A stretch of 38,537 nucleotides of DNA from an uncultured Bacilli bacterium (GTDB lineage: Bacteria > Bacillota_I > Bacilli_A > RF39 > UBA660): assembly GCA_944329375.1 (NCBI GenBank), contig CALVIB010000010.1:1-38537 (forward strand), given 5' to 3'. The position numbers and the translations under genes are program-made. Each line of letters begins with the position of its first letter. The stretch's first letter is position 1. This document shows, piece after piece, positions 1 to 8,772 of the stretch. The notes below the pieces were generated by a model, which saw only the letters and a program-made list of their open reading frames with translations, did no database searches and was not told the origin of the DNA.

Positions 1-13
1 TTGTAACATTAAT

Positions 14-66
14 AAAAAATGTAGGAAAACCAACATTTATTTTTACCGATTTCCTACATTTTATTT
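14..66. terminator. Bidirectional-looking intrinsic terminator
   Basis: Inverted repeat AATGTAGGAAA (18-28) and TTTCCTACATT (50-60), with A's on the left and a T-rich run on the right, so it could work on either strand. It probably ends a gene lying left of the window. Confidence 0.6.
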
Positions 67-125
67 TACCATTTACATGCTATATGTTTATATTATATAT
101 GGTATTTAAATTTTTTATAAAACTA

Positions 126-155
126 TTGTCTAACTTCTATTGTTTTTGATATACT
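126..155 (+). promoter_or_regulatory. Probable sigma-A promoter of the tsaEB-rimI-tsaD operon
   Basis: TTGTCT (126-131), 18-base spacer, TATACT (150-155), placed about 16 bases before the tsaE start. The ribosome-binding site GGTGA follows at once, giving a very short leader. Confidence 0.5.
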
Positions 156-170
156 ATTAATGGTGATTTT

Positions 171-620
171 ATGGAATATAAATTAGTAAGTAAAACTGAA
201 ATGGATACTATTGCTTTTGCTCAAAATCTTGAATCTGAAAAGTTTCCTAATATGGTTATTTGTTTGAATGGTGAACTTGGAAGTGGTAAGACAATTTTTA
301 CTAAAGGTTTTGCGAATGCTTTAGGTATATCAGAGACTATTACATCGCCAACTTTTAATATAATAAAAGAATACGATGGAGAATTACCTTTATATCATAT
401 GGATGTTTATAGACTTGATGGTAATACTGAAGGTGTTGGTATTGAAGAATATTTTAAAAAGAATGGTATTGTTATTATTGAATGGGCTAATACTATTAAA
501 GATATTTTACCTGAAAAAAGATTGGATATAAAATTTAAAATTACTGGGGAAAATTCTAGAGTTTTAGTAATTACTCCTCATGGTAAAGAATACGAAGAAT
601 TATGTGAGGCCGTACTTTGA
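171..620 (+). CDS. tsaE: tRNA t6A biosynthesis ATPase TsaE
   Basis: P-loop ATPase that, with TsaB and TsaD, transfers the threonylcarbamoyl group to A37 of ANN-decoding tRNAs in the cytoplasm. Seen: Walker A GELGSGKT at residues 34-41, the family motif SPTF at 59-62, HMDVYRL at 76-82 and IIEWAN around 102-107. At 149 residues it has normal family length. ATG start with GGTGA just upstream. It is the first gene of a compact operon: its TGA stop overlaps the TTG start of tsaB. Identification is secure from motifs and from the neighbours tsaB, rimI and tsaD. Confidence 0.95.
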   Translation: MEYKLVSKTEMDTIAFAQNLESEKFPNMVICLNGELGSGKTIFTKGFANALGISETITSPTFNIIKEYDGELPLYHMDVYRLDGNTEGVGIEEYFKKNGIVIIEWANTIKDILPEKRLDIKFKITGENSRVLVITPHGKEYEELCEAVL

Positions 621-1222
621 AATATTTATTTATAGATTCAGCGACTACTAATTTGGTGGTCGCTATTATTAATGATGGTAAAATTGCTTATATTTATGAC
701 AATAATGACAATCATGATACTTCTAGTAAGATGATGCCTGTATTGGCTTTAGCTTTTGATAAGGCTGGCTTTAAACCTCAAGATATTGATAAGATTTTTG
801 TGGTAACTGGACCTGGTTCTTTTACTGGTATCAGAGTTGGACTTACGGTAGCTAAAACTATGGCCTATTCTTTAAATATTCCTATTGTACCTATTTCTTC
901 TTTGGAAGTGATGGCAAGTGGGAATGGTGGTACAGCTTTGATTAATGCTCGTAGAGGTTATGTATTTGCTGGAACATATGATAATGATTTAAATGATATA
1001 TATCCTGATAGTTATGTTTTAATGAATGATAGTTTAGCTAAACCATATATTAGTTATGATAATTTTGATTTTGAAACTGTAAAACCTAATATTGATATAT
1101 TGAAAGTTATTATAAAACACGAAAATGATAAAGATGTTAGTCCACATACATTAAAACCTAATTATTTGAAATTAACTGAAGCTGAGGAAAAGTTAAAAAA
1201 ACATGATAGAGAAAGTAAATGA
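617..1222 (+). CDS. tsaB: tRNA t6A biosynthesis protein TsaB
   Basis: Inactive ASKHA-fold partner that dimerises with TsaD and scaffolds TsaE in the t6A-forming complex. Seen: N-terminal actin-like strand (LFIDSATTNLVVAI) and the family block VVTGPGSFTGIRVGL at about 62-76. TTG start, overlapping the tsaE stop as TTGA, with GAGG upstream inside tsaE; the coupling argues for this start. The protein has 201 residues, a little shorter than the usual 220-230, and the C-terminal half is weakly conserved. The 3' end overlaps the next gene by 20 bases. Confidence 0.93.
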   Translation: MKYLFIDSATTNLVVAIINDGKIAYIYDNNDNHDTSSKMMPVLALAFDKAGFKPQDIDKIFVVTGPGSFTGIRVGLTVAKTMAYSLNIPIVPISSLEVMASGNGGTALINARRGYVFAGTYDNDLNDIYPDSYVLMNDSLAKPYISYDNFDFETVKPNIDILKVIIKHENDKDVSPHTLKPNYLKLTEAEEKLKKHDRESK

Positions 1223-1604
1223 TATTAATATAGTATTATCTTTTGTAAAAAAACATTTTCCACAGTATAATTTAGAAAAATCTCCTTATGAAAAGATATT
1301 GTGCTATAAGGAGATGGATAATATTATTGGTTTTATTTCATATAGTTTGATTTATGAACGTGCTGAACTTAATTATATTGTTGTAGATGAACAATATAGA
1401 AGGAAAGGAATTGCTCAAGCGTTAATGGATTATGCTATAAACGATTTGAAAAATAATATGGTGGAAAACTTTAGTTTAGAGGTAAATGTTAATAATAATG
1501 TGGCCATTGAATTTTATTTAAAAAATAAATTTGAAATAAAAGCAACAAGACATAATTATTATGCGGATGGCGATGCTTATTTAATGGTTAGAAAAGTGAG
1601 GTGA
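1203..1604 (+). CDS. rimI: RimI-type GNAT N-acetyltransferase
   Basis: GNAT-fold enzyme expected to acetylate the N-terminal alanine of ribosomal protein S18, or a related substrate, using acetyl-CoA. Seen: acetyl-CoA-binding loop with RRKGIAQAL around residues 65-73, the preceding strand YIVVDEQ, and the late [11 protein letters not shown] block typical of GNAT motif B. 133 residues is normal. ATG start 20 bases inside tsaB, preceded by GAGGAAAAG. The tsaB-rimI-tsaD order is common in Firmicutes and is the main reason for the RimI name; the substrate itself cannot be read from sequence. Confidence 0.85.
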   Translation: MIEKVNDINIVLSFVKKHFPQYNLEKSPYEKILCYKEMDNIIGFISYSLIYERAELNYIVVDEQYRRKGIAQALMDYAINDLKNNMVENFSLEVNVNNNVAIEFYLKNKFEIKATRHNYYADGDAYLMVRKVR

Positions 1605-1608
1605 TGTT

Positions 1609-2604
1609 ATGTATATTTTAGCGATTGAATCAAGTTGTGATGAGACAAGCGTTAGTGTTATTAAAGATGGATGTGAAGATGTAAGTACAGTTATTTTGTC
1701 CCAAATGAATACACATGCGAATTATGGTGGAGTAGTTCCAGAGATTGCTAGTAGAATGCATGTAGAAAATATTACTTTGGTAATTGATGAAGCTTTAAAA
1801 AAAGCTAATATGAAAATGGAAGATATTGATGCGATTGCGGTTACTTATGGACCTGGTTTAATTGGCTCTTTATTAGTTGGTTTAATGGCGGCGAAGACTT
1901 TAGCTTTTATTTATGGTAAACCATTAATACCAGTTCATCATATTGCTGGTCATATCTATGCGAATAATTTAGTAAAAAAACTTGAATTTCCATTAATTGC
2001 CTTAGTGGTAAGTGGTGGTCATACAGAACTTGTTTATATGAAAGAAAATTATAGTTTTGAAAAATTAGGTTCTACTTTAGATGATGCAGTTGGAGAAGCT
2101 TATGATAAAGTAGCTAGAGTTATAGGTGTTCCATATCCAGGTGGACCAATAGTTGATAAGTTGGCTTTTGAAGGTAAAGATACATATGATTTGCCTTTAC
2201 CATTAAATGATGATAGTTATAATTTTAGTTTTAGTGGACTTAAAAGTGCGGTTATTAATTTAGTTCATAATGAAAAACAGAGGGGTAATGAAATTATTAA
2301 AGAAAATATGGCAGCATCTTTTCAAAATAGAGTAGTTCAAATTTTGGTTAAAAAAACAATGAAGGCACTTAAGGATAATAATGTTAAAAATTTAATTGTC
2401 GCTGGTGGAGTAGCAGCTAATAAAGGATTAAGAACAGCTTTAACTGAAGCTTGTAATAAAGCCAATATTAATTTAATTATTCCTGAGATGAAATATTGTA
2501 CAGATAATGCGGCAATGATAGGTGCGGCAGGTTATTATGCATATAAAAGAGGAGATATTGCTGGATTAGATTTAAATGCAAAAGCGGTTGTATCATTAAA
2601 ATAA
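1609..2604 (+). CDS. tsaD: tRNA N6-threonylcarbamoyladenosine transferase TsaD
   Basis: Catalytic subunit that moves threonylcarbamoyl from its AMP adduct onto tRNA A37. Seen: ESSCDETS at 7-14, the metal-binding HHIAGH at 110-115, VSGGHTEL in the nucleotide-binding region, SFSGLKSAV, and the C-terminal [12 protein letters not shown] and CTDNAAMIG blocks. The 331-residue length is typical. ATG start with a strong GAGGTGAT site overlapping the end of rimI. It is the last gene of the operon and is followed immediately by an intrinsic terminator. Confidence 0.97.
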   Translation: MYILAIESSCDETSVSVIKDGCEDVSTVILSQMNTHANYGGVVPEIASRMHVENITLVIDEALKKANMKMEDIDAIAVTYGPGLIGSLLVGLMAAKTLAFIYGKPLIPVHHIAGHIYANNLVKKLEFPLIALVVSGGHTELVYMKENYSFEKLGSTLDDAVGEAYDKVARVIGVPYPGGPIVDKLAFEGKDTYDLPLPLNDDSYNFSFSGLKSAVINLVHNEKQRGNEIIKENMAASFQNRVVQILVKKTMKALKDNNVKNLIVAGGVAANKGLRTALTEACNKANINLIIPEMKYCTDNAAMIGAAGYYAYKRGDIAGLDLNAKAVVSLK

Positions 2605-2608
2605 TTAT

Positions 2609-2645
2609 AAAAACTAAAGAGTTTTAATTCTTTAGTTTTTTGGTT
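2609..2645. terminator. Terminator after tsaD, shared with the opposing HTH gene
   Basis: A 12-base stem AAAAACTAAAGA (2609-2620) with TCTTTAGTTTTT (2629-2640), followed by a T-rich tract on the plus strand. The stop of the convergent minus-strand HTH pseudogene lies inside the right arm. Confidence 0.75.
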
Positions 2646-2879
2646 TTTTATAATACATTATATCATTTAATGAACAATCTAATATATAACATATTTTAGC
2701 TAAAACATCTTTGTCATATCTAGCTATTTTATTATTATAATATCTATCAATTATTTGATGATGTAAGCCTGTTCTTTTGGCTAATTGAGTTTTAGTTAAA
2801 TGTTTTTTTTCATTATTGTTTTTATATCAAAATGAATATCACCATAGTCAACATAAATGATTATACTGTTATTGTTCAT
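2632..2879 (-). pseudogene. Frameshifted small Cro/CI-type HTH regulator
   Basis: The minus strand starts at ATG 2879 with a good AGGGTGAT ribosome site (2883-2890) and reads about 27 residues before a stop. Adding one A to the run of eight A (plus-strand T run 2803-2810) joins it to an 82-residue protein. The downstream part is a clear helix-turn-helix of the Cro/CI class: TKTQLAKRTGLHHQIIDRYY, then KDVLAKICYILDCSLNDIM. Without the extra base the HTH half has no start, so the gene is broken as written. It could be a true mutation, a sequencing error, or a slippage-dependent gene. The surface-protein fragment begins within about 10 bases of its ribosome site, so its promoter appears to be lost. 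Confidence 0.75.
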
Positions 2880-2881
2880 AA

Positions 2882-5224
2882 TATCACCCTTTCTTACCAA
2901 CCATAACCCCTAATAAAGGCTATATAATAGATGGATGGTATAGTGGAAGTTCTAAAGTAGGAAATCCAGATGATAAATATACAGTTAGTAATAATACAAC
3001 CCTAACTTCAAAAGCTAAAGTAGATAACATAAGTTTAAGCATATCAACTACAAGTACAACCAATAGTATAACCGTAGTATCAAATGCCAAAGCCGATAGT
3101 GGAATAAGTAAATATGAATATAGAATAAATGGTGGAAATTGGATAGATGGTAATACTAGTGCCACTCATAATTTTACAAATCTAAATCAAGGAACAAGTT
3201 ATACAGTAGAAGTTAGAGTAACATCAAAAAGTGGTAAAACAACAACAGAAACAAAAGAAGTAAAAACAACTAGTTTAGTAGCACCAACCTTTAGTGAAAG
3301 TGCAAATAATGAAGGAAAAACAGTTACTATAACATATCCATCTGGATGTGGAAGCACATTAACATGTACCTATCAAAAAGATAGTGAAACAGTAGTAGAA
3401 GTAAATAGTACAAAAGCAAATGTATCATTTACAATGAATGGAAGTGTAATAGCAACAGTAACAGATGGAACAAATAATGTAAACAATTCTTATAATGTAA
3501 CAGGAATAACAAAATTACAAGCAGGGGATATAAAAGGAGGAAGTATAAGTTTATCAAAAGAAGTAGCAATAGATGATGAAGTAATAAGTATTGCAGATAC
3601 TCCAGATAGTACATTTAAATATCAAGGGGCAACAATAATATGTCAAAATGGAACAAAATATGAAATAGGAGCAAGTACTAAAACATTTTCAATAGATGAC
3701 CAAAGTTGTGCTTCAGCAATAGTATATCCATCATGGAAATGTAATGATTATACCTTTTTTAGTGTAAATACTTCTCCAGCAAGTATCCCATGGGAATTTA
3801 CTAAATACGATGGATTAAAAGGAACATTTTTGGATTATACAGCAAGTTCTGATGGAAAATATCGTTATTATGCGAATATTAAACATGCAGCAGGAGCTTC
3901 TAGAAATCAAATATCAACTTCAAGAACAATAAATGTAGATAATTACAAGTCATATCAAATAATGGCTTGGTGTACCAATGGTGGAGTAATGTTTATAGGA
4001 CCAACAAAAACTAAAAATGATTGGCTTCAAAATTTATCAACATCGGTAGAGGTTAGTATGGCTGGTACAAATGCAACAAATGGAAAAAGTATAACAAGTG
4101 ATATAACAAAATTAAGTGGCGACTATTATTTTGCAATCCAAGAAATATTGACAAATGGAAAAGATAATTCTTGTAATATAAATTATGCGAAATTACTATG
4201 TCAAACATATTCCTATGAAAATCCAGGAAATATATCGTTTAGAGAAACTATAAAAAGCGATGGAAAGATAGTTACCGTAGTATATCCATCAGGATGTGGC
4301 TCTACAAGAACATGTACATATCAAAAAGATAATGGAGAAGTGGTGGAAGTAACTTCAAATACAGTAGATGTAAATTTTGATAAAAATGGAAATATAGTAG
4401 CCAAAGTAACTGATGAAAATGGAACAATGAGTAGTAGTTATACAGTTAGTGGAATAACATCAATATCAGTAGGTACAGTAAGAGGCGGAAGTATAAAATT
4501 ATCAAAAAATAAATCAATAAATGGAGAAAACATTACATTTACAACATCACCATCTAGTGGATTTTCATATGCAGGAGCAACAGTAGTATGTGGTAATAGT
4601 ACACATACCATAAGTAGTGGTACAACAGTAAAAATGGGAACAATGGGTGGTTGCAATAGTTCTGCAATTATTTATCCTAGTTGGCGAAAAAGCGATTATA
4701 CAGTATTTAGACAAAACTCATCTCCAACTACAACAGGTTGGATATCAAGATATGATACAAATGCCTCAGCACCAGCTTGGTGTGCTTACTATGCTGGAAC
4801 TTCAACGGATACAGAACATTATTATATTTCTATATATAATACTAGCGGTTCTCCAACAAGAGCTCAAGTAACATCACAAAATTTATTTAATTTAACAGAT
4901 TATAGTACATTATATGTTAGATATATGCCTATGAAAGTTAATACTGGATCAGGTAATGTATCAGGTACAGGAACAAATATATTAGCTGTTATACCACAAA
5001 GTGCTGGTCAAAATGCATGGGTACATGCACAGAGTAATCAAGTTAATAGTACTCTTGTTTCTGATGGGGAAAATAGATATTTTAATTTAAATATATCATC
5101 ATTAAAAGGTAATTACTATTTAGGTTTTCAAATGTTATCTACTAGTGGTTCTCCGTATGGAGTAGATGTGTTAGAAATGATTCTTAGAGGAAAAACTTTT
5201 ACATATAATGATAGAGGAGTTTAA
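2882..5224 (+). pseudogene. 5'-truncated repetitive surface protein (C-terminal part)
   Basis: An open frame of about 780 codons begins right after a stop at 2879-2881. No ATG occurs until 3434, far inside homologous sequence, so the N-terminus and secretion signal are missing. In order: the end of a Listeria-Bacteroides-type repeat (TITPNKGYIIDGWYSG), a fibronectin III-like domain (about 3025-3280), then two tandem homologous units (about 3290-4231 and 4234-5221). Each unit contains YPSGCGST, TCTYQKD, an AGA/GG-SI-LSK stretch and IYPSW/VYPSW. No LPXTG or C-terminal membrane anchor is present. Codon use (ATA, ACA, GTA) differs from the ATT/ACT/GTT-rich core genes. If expressed, translation could start at 3434 (596 residues) but would lack export. 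Probably a dead fragment or a silent donor cassette. Confidence 0.7.
3290..5221 (+). repeat. Two tandem protein-domain repeats of about 310 residues
   Basis: Unit 1 (about 3290-4231) and unit 2 (about 4234-5221) align over their whole length. The clearest DNA match is 3318-3410 against 4259-4350, covering the YPSGCGST and TCTYQKD coding region. Offset is about 940 bases. Each unit has paired Cys residues near its start. Confidence 0.65.
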
Positions 5225-5238
5225 GAACTATTGTATTT

Positions 5239-5268
5239 AAAAACATCAGATTAATTTCTGATGTTTTT
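5239..5268. terminator. Bidirectional terminator between the surface fragment and ABC operon
   Basis: Perfect 12-base stem AAAAACATCAGA (5239-5250) and TCTGATGTTTTT (5257-5268) with a six-base loop. A and T flanks let it serve both strands. The permease stop codon (5251-5253) is in the loop. Confidence 0.75.
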
Positions 5269-6048
5269 CAGATATATTTTTTCTAATAAAACAATTAGAT
5301 AATACATTAAACTAGCCATTATAGCTAATAGTATAACGCCTGTCATTACAAGATTTAAATTAAAGACTTGTGATCCATACATAATTAAATAGCCAACTCC
5401 AGCTTTTGACACTAAAAATTCACCCATAATAACTCCAATAAATACTAATCCAATATTTACTTTACAAACGTTTATTAGGTTTGGATAATTGCTTGGTAAT
5501 ATTAATTTAAAAAATATTTGATGTGGTTTAGCTTTAAAACTTTGTAATAATCTTATTTTATTTTTATCAGTTGAAATAAATGCTTGTTGAACATTTATAA
5601 TGGTTATGATTATTGAAATAAATAGAGCCATTATAATAATTGATTTGGTTCCTGCTCCAGCAATTATGATTATTATAGGTCCTAAAGAAACTTTAGGTAA
5701 ACTATTTAATATTGTTAAATATGGGTCTATTACTTTAGATAAGAATTTAAATCTCCAGAGTATTGTTGCTATTAAAATACCACCTATGCTAGCAATTAAA
5801 AAACTTATTAATACTTCATAAAAGGTAATCCAGAGATGATGGAATAGTGTGCCATCTTTATAAAGGCTTATCATGGTATTTATAATAGATTTTGGACTTG
5901 ATGATATAAAAGTGTTTATTAATTCATTATCAGCTAAAAATTGCCATATAAAGATAAATAATAAGACAATTAATATTTGAGTAAATTTAATTAGAAAATT
6001 ATTTATTCTTATTTTTTTTAAATATTTTTTATGTTCTTTGCTATACAT
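5251..6048 (-). CDS. ABC importer permease, SsuC/ThiX-like
   Basis: Inner-membrane permease of the binding-protein-dependent class, the partner of the ATPase and binding protein encoded just upstream. About six hydrophobic segments are visible, starting with ILIVLLFIFIWQFLA. The EAA-type cytoplasmic loop lies in the second half (LLQSFKAKPHQIFFKLILPS), followed by NVCKVNIGLVFIGVIMGEFL. An ATG at 6078 is also in frame, but 6048 gives the normal N-terminus (MYSKEHKK), overlaps the ATPase stop by eight bases and has AAGGA 11 bases upstream, so I prefer it (265 residues). The family imports nitrate, sulfonates, taurine, thiamine precursors or riboflavin; the substrate is not determinable here. Confidence 0.88.
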   Translation of the reverse strand: MYSKEHKKYLKKIRINNFLIKFTQILIVLLFIFIWQFLADNELINTFISSSPKSIINTMISLYKDGTLFHHLWITFYEVLISFLIASIGGILIATILWRFKFLSKVIDPYLTILNSLPKVSLGPIIIIIAGAGTKSIIIMALFISIIITIINVQQAFISTDKNKIRLLQSFKAKPHQIFFKLILPSNYPNLINVCKVNIGLVFIGVIMGEFLVSKAGVGYLIMYGSQVFNLNLVMTGVILLAIMASLMYYLIVLLEKIYLKNIRN

Positions 6049-6784
6049 GGTAATCAATATCCTTCCATATTTTATCATAGTAATATGAAAATTCTTTGGC
6101 TTTTCTATTTTGAATTGGAGTTCCTTTATTTGTTAGTTTTATTTCATAGATATTTTTAATTTTACTTGGTCTATTAGTTAAAACTATTACTCTATCAGCC
6201 ATTGAAATTGCTTCTGATAAGTCATGGGTTACCATAATAGCACTTTTTTTCTCTTTCTTTATAATTTGATATACGTCATCAGATACAGCTAATCTAGTTT
6301 GATAATCTAAAGCGGAAAATGGTTCATCTAAAAATAGGATATCTGGTTTAGTAGCTAATGTTCTTATTAAGGAGGTTCTTTGTCTCATTCCTCCAGATAA
6401 ATTATTTGGGTAGGCTTTTTTAAAATCTTTTAAACCATAAGTGTCTAATAATTTATTTACATATTCTATGTTGTTTTTAGTTAGGTTATTTTCTAACTCT
6501 AATCCTAACAAACAATTTTTATATATATTTCGCCAATCAAATAAGTTATCACTTTGAAGCATGTATCCAAATTTTAAGTTTTTATCTATTTTTATTTCTC
6601 CTTCGGAAGCTTTATCTAATCCACATAATATTGATAATATTGTACTTTTACCACAACCACTTGGACCAACAATAGCGACAAATTCACCTTGTTTTAAATT
6701 TAATGAAAAATTATCCACAGCTAAAATTTCATTTGTTTTAGTGTGGTAAATTTTTTTTAAGTTTTTAACTTTTAAAATGTCCAT
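6041..6784 (-). CDS. ABC importer ATPase, SsuB/TauB/ThiZ-like
   Basis: Energises the importer from the cytoplasmic face. Seen: Walker A GPSGCGKST at 40-48, Q-loop Gln77 (YMLQSD), ABC signature LSGGMRQR at 129-136, Walker B ILFLDE at 149-154, D-loop SALD at 157-160 and the switch His187 in VTHDL. The 247-residue length is normal for the family. The start ATG (6784-6782) overlaps the stop of the binding-protein gene by one base, and its own end overlaps the permease start, so all three are translated as one operon. All catalytic residues are present. Confidence 0.93.
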   Translation of the reverse strand: MDILKVKNLKKIYHTKTNEILAVDNFSLNLKQGEFVAIVGPSGCGKSTILSILCGLDKASEGEIKIDKNLKFGYMLQSDNLFDWRNIYKNCLLGLELENNLTKNNIEYVNKLLDTYGLKDFKKAYPNNLSGGMRQRTSLIRTLATKPDILFLDEPFSALDYQTRLAVSDDVYQIIKKEKKSAIMVTHDLSEAISMADRVIVLTNRPSKIKNIYEIKLTNKGTPIQNRKAKEFSYYYDKIWKDIDYHV

Positions 6785-7770
6785 TATTTTTTAGAATAAG
6801 TATTATCTATTAATTTGTTATAAGGTGCTTCTTTGTCTAGTTCTCCTGCATTTTTAACTATTTCTTCTATATGTTTAAAATCTTCTTTACTTATGTATGT
6901 CGTTTCATACCATGAATCGATATCTTTATATCTTTGAATTATATCTATTAATTCTTCTTCTTTAGTATCTGGAAAGTAATCTTTAATGTTTTTAGCTATT
7001 TCTTTACTTGTGTGATTATGAACATAATCTAGTCCTTTTTGGATGGCTTTTGTAAATCCTTCAATAATTTTAGGATTTTTTTCAATGTAGCTTTTTTTAG
7101 CATTATAGGTTGTGTAAGGAACATTACCTCCTAATTCTCCAATTGATGCGACAATATGTCCATATCCTTCTTTTTCAAGTTCTGATGCGGTTGGTTCAAA
7201 TAAAGCAACATAATCTCCTGTGCCTCCTATAAATGCCCCCGACATTGAGGCAAAATCAATGCTGGTGTCAATATTTGTTTCACTACTTTTTATGCCATTT
7301 TTATTCAAAGCATATTCTAGTGTCATAGCTGGCATACCACCTTTTCTACCACCTATTATATGTTTACCTTTTAAGTCTTCTAATTTAAAATTATCTGTTT
7401 TTTCTCTAGCTACTAGGAAACTACCATCTTTTTTAGTTAATCCAGCAAAGTTTATTAAATAATCTTTATTTCCTTGGTTATAGTTATATATTGTGGATTC
7501 ACTGCCACAGAAGCCAATTTGAACATCACCTGATAAAACGGCTGCTGTAACTTTATCAGCTCCAGATGTTAGAATTATTTCAACATCTAATCCTTCTTCT
7601 TCGAAGTATCCTAAGGAATGTGCTATATACTGCGGTGCATAGAAAATACTGTGGGTTACTTCAGCTAGTTTTACTTTAGTGAGATTTTTAGTTTCTTTTT
7701 TAGGTTTAAAAACAAAAATTCCAGTTACTATAAGTCCTATAATTAATAAAAATATGATAATTTTTTTCAA
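6784..7770 (-). CDS. ABC transporter binding protein, NMT1/SsuA-like
   Basis: Extracytoplasmic solute-binding protein of the NMT1/SsuA/ThiY family. Seen: N-terminal positive stretch and one hydrophobic helix (IIIFLLIIGLIVTGIFVF), then VKLAEVTHSIFYAPQYIAHS, GYFEEEGLDVEI, and the GDVQIGFCGSE strand, all typical of the fold. No lipobox Cys follows the helix, so it is probably held by an uncleaved N-terminal anchor rather than by lipid. An ATG at 7776 sits only two bases after GGAGAG; TTG at 7770 has better spacing and gives MKKIIIF (328 residues), so I choose it. First gene of the minus-strand operon. Its leader of under 90 bases is too short for a TPP or FMN riboswitch. Confidence 0.85.
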   Translation of the reverse strand: MKKIIIFLLIIGLIVTGIFVFKPKKETKNLTKVKLAEVTHSIFYAPQYIAHSLGYFEEEGLDVEIILTSGADKVTAAVLSGDVQIGFCGSESTIYNYNQGNKDYLINFAGLTKKDGSFLVAREKTDNFKLEDLKGKHIIGGRKGGMPAMTLEYALNKNGIKSSETNIDTSIDFASMSGAFIGGTGDYVALFEPTASELEKEGYGHIVASIGELGGNVPYTTYNAKKSYIEKNPKIIEGFTKAIQKGLDYVHNHTSKEIAKNIKDYFPDTKEEELIDIIQRYKDIDSWYETTYISKEDFKHIEEIVKNAGELDKEAPYNKLIDNTYSKK

Positions 7771-7798
7771 AAACATCTCTCCTTTCTAATTCCATAGT

Positions 7799-7804
7799 AT
7801 TATA
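7799..7804 (-). promoter_or_regulatory. Possible -10 box of the ABC importer operon
   Basis: TATAAT on the minus strand about 28 bases before the start codon. No convincing -35 box lies 16-18 bases further upstream, so this is tentative. Confidence 0.35.
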
Positions 7805-7814
7805 TTCATTATTT

Positions 7815-7857
7815 TTGAAAAGGTTTTGAATTTTGTGGTAAAATGTATATAGGTGAT
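7815..7857 (+). promoter_or_regulatory. Promoter and ribosome site of the five-paralog operon
   Basis: TTGAAA (7815-7820), 18-base spacer, TAAAAT (7839-7844), then AGGTGAT (7851-7857) five bases before a TTG start. It is the only good promoter seen for the whole array. Confidence 0.55.
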
Positions 7858-7862
7858 TTAAG

Positions 7863-8309
7863 TTGAAAAAAATTATTGATAGTAAAGTTGCTTTAATTGA
7901 TAAAGAAGGTATTATTCATGTAATGGGAGATGCTAATGAGGCAGGTTCACACGCAGCTTATTTTATAGATTATATTAATAATTATTATTTTAATGTCGAT
8001 ACTAATAATTTAACTATTGGAAGTCCTAGGGACCGTTTTGGATATATATTAGGTAGATTTGGTAATGTTATATATTTTAATGATTTGGATTCTTGTATGA
8101 TGTATTTTCCAGATGAACTTACGGAAAAACAAATAAGTGTTTTGAATAGTTTAGATTTGGGTAATCAAAGAGTTGTTTTATTTTATAATTTACAAGATTT
8201 TGGTACGTTTGTCTGTTCTGAAACTATTGGATTAGAGGATGATGAACATATGAATATTCATGAAGTTATGAATGAATATTTAAGTCATGATTATAAATTT
8301 ACGAGGTGA
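7863..8309 (+). CDS. Paralog array protein 1, unknown function
   Basis: I do not recognise this 148-residue protein. It is the first of five tandem relatives. Shared features: an N-terminal strand ending near LIDKEGIIHVMG, then a helix with His (SHAAYFIDYI), a core block FGYILGRFGNVIYFND, then MMYFPDELTEKQISVLNSL, and a late strand VVLFYN. No signal peptide, membrane helix or metal motif, so it is probably a cytoplasmic alpha/beta protein. TTG start chosen for its AGGTGAT at ideal spacing. The stop overlaps the next gene as GTGA. Closest to paralog 2, with about half of the positions similar by eye. Confidence 0.8.
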   Translation: MKKIIDSKVALIDKEGIIHVMGDANEAGSHAAYFIDYINNYYFNVDTNNLTIGSPRDRFGYILGRFGNVIYFNDLDSCMMYFPDELTEKQISVLNSLDLGNQRVVLFYNLQDFGTFVCSETIGLEDDEHMNIHEVMNEYLSHDYKFTR

Positions 8310-8767
8310 TTTGTATAGAAAAAATTATTGATAGCAAGGTTTTAATTATTGATAAGATGGGTGTTATTCATGCTTTAGGCAGGGTTAATAATTCTAAATA
8401 TCATGTGAAACTTTTGTTAGATTATTTAAAAGGAAATTATCCTAGTTTGGATATTACAAAATTAAAGATTGGAAGTTCTAGAAATTATTATGGATATATA
8501 TTTGGAAGATTAGGTAATATTATATACTTTAATGATGTTAATATAAATGGTACAGGAATGTTTTATTTTCCAGATAATCTTACTGAAAAGCAAATTAATA
8601 CTTTAAATAATTTGGATTTGGGTAATATAAAGGTGGCTATTTGTTATAGTCCTTATAAGGTAAAAAATGGTATAGAATATAGGATGATAGGTTTAGATGG
8701 AGAGCATAGTTTGAAAGAGGCAATTGATGAGTTTATGTATAAAGAAAGTAGGATTCGAAGGAGGTAA
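8306..8767 (+). CDS. Paralog array protein 2, unknown function
   Basis: Same family as its neighbour, with matching blocks KIIDSKVLIIDKMGVIHALG, YHVKLLLDYLK, YGYIFGRLGNIIYFND and FYFPDNLTEKQINTLNNLDLGN. The start is unusual. GTG at 8306 overlaps the previous stop (GTGA) but has no ribosome site of its own. Aligned to paralog 1, the natural start position is an ATA codon at 8315, placed after AGGTGAT. I keep GTG and assume translational coupling. The C-terminus is basic (SRIRRR). Ends in TAATG overlap with the next gene. Confidence 0.78.
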   Translation: MICIEKIIDSKVLIIDKMGVIHALGRVNNSKYHVKLLLDYLKGNYPSLDITKLKIGSSRNYYGYIFGRLGNIIYFNDVNINGTGMFYFPDNLTEKQINTLNNLDLGNIKVAICYSPYKVKNGIEYRMIGLDGEHSLKEAIDEFMYKESRIRRR

Positions 8768-8772
8768 TGCAA

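Noticed and set aside
171-620. Possible mycoplasma genetic code (TGA = Trp), suggested by the AT richness
   Set aside because: TGA is used as a stop in tsaE, hrcA, pflA and paralogs 1 and 4, and Trp codons are TGG throughout.
3434-5224. Intact 596-residue surface protein starting at 3434
   Set aside because: The frame and its homology run upstream without a start; ATG 3434 is inside repeat unit 1, with no ribosome site and no signal peptide.
7777-7862. TPP or FMN riboswitch before the ABC importer
   Set aside because: The divergent intergenic space is under 90 bases and holds no matching conserved blocks.
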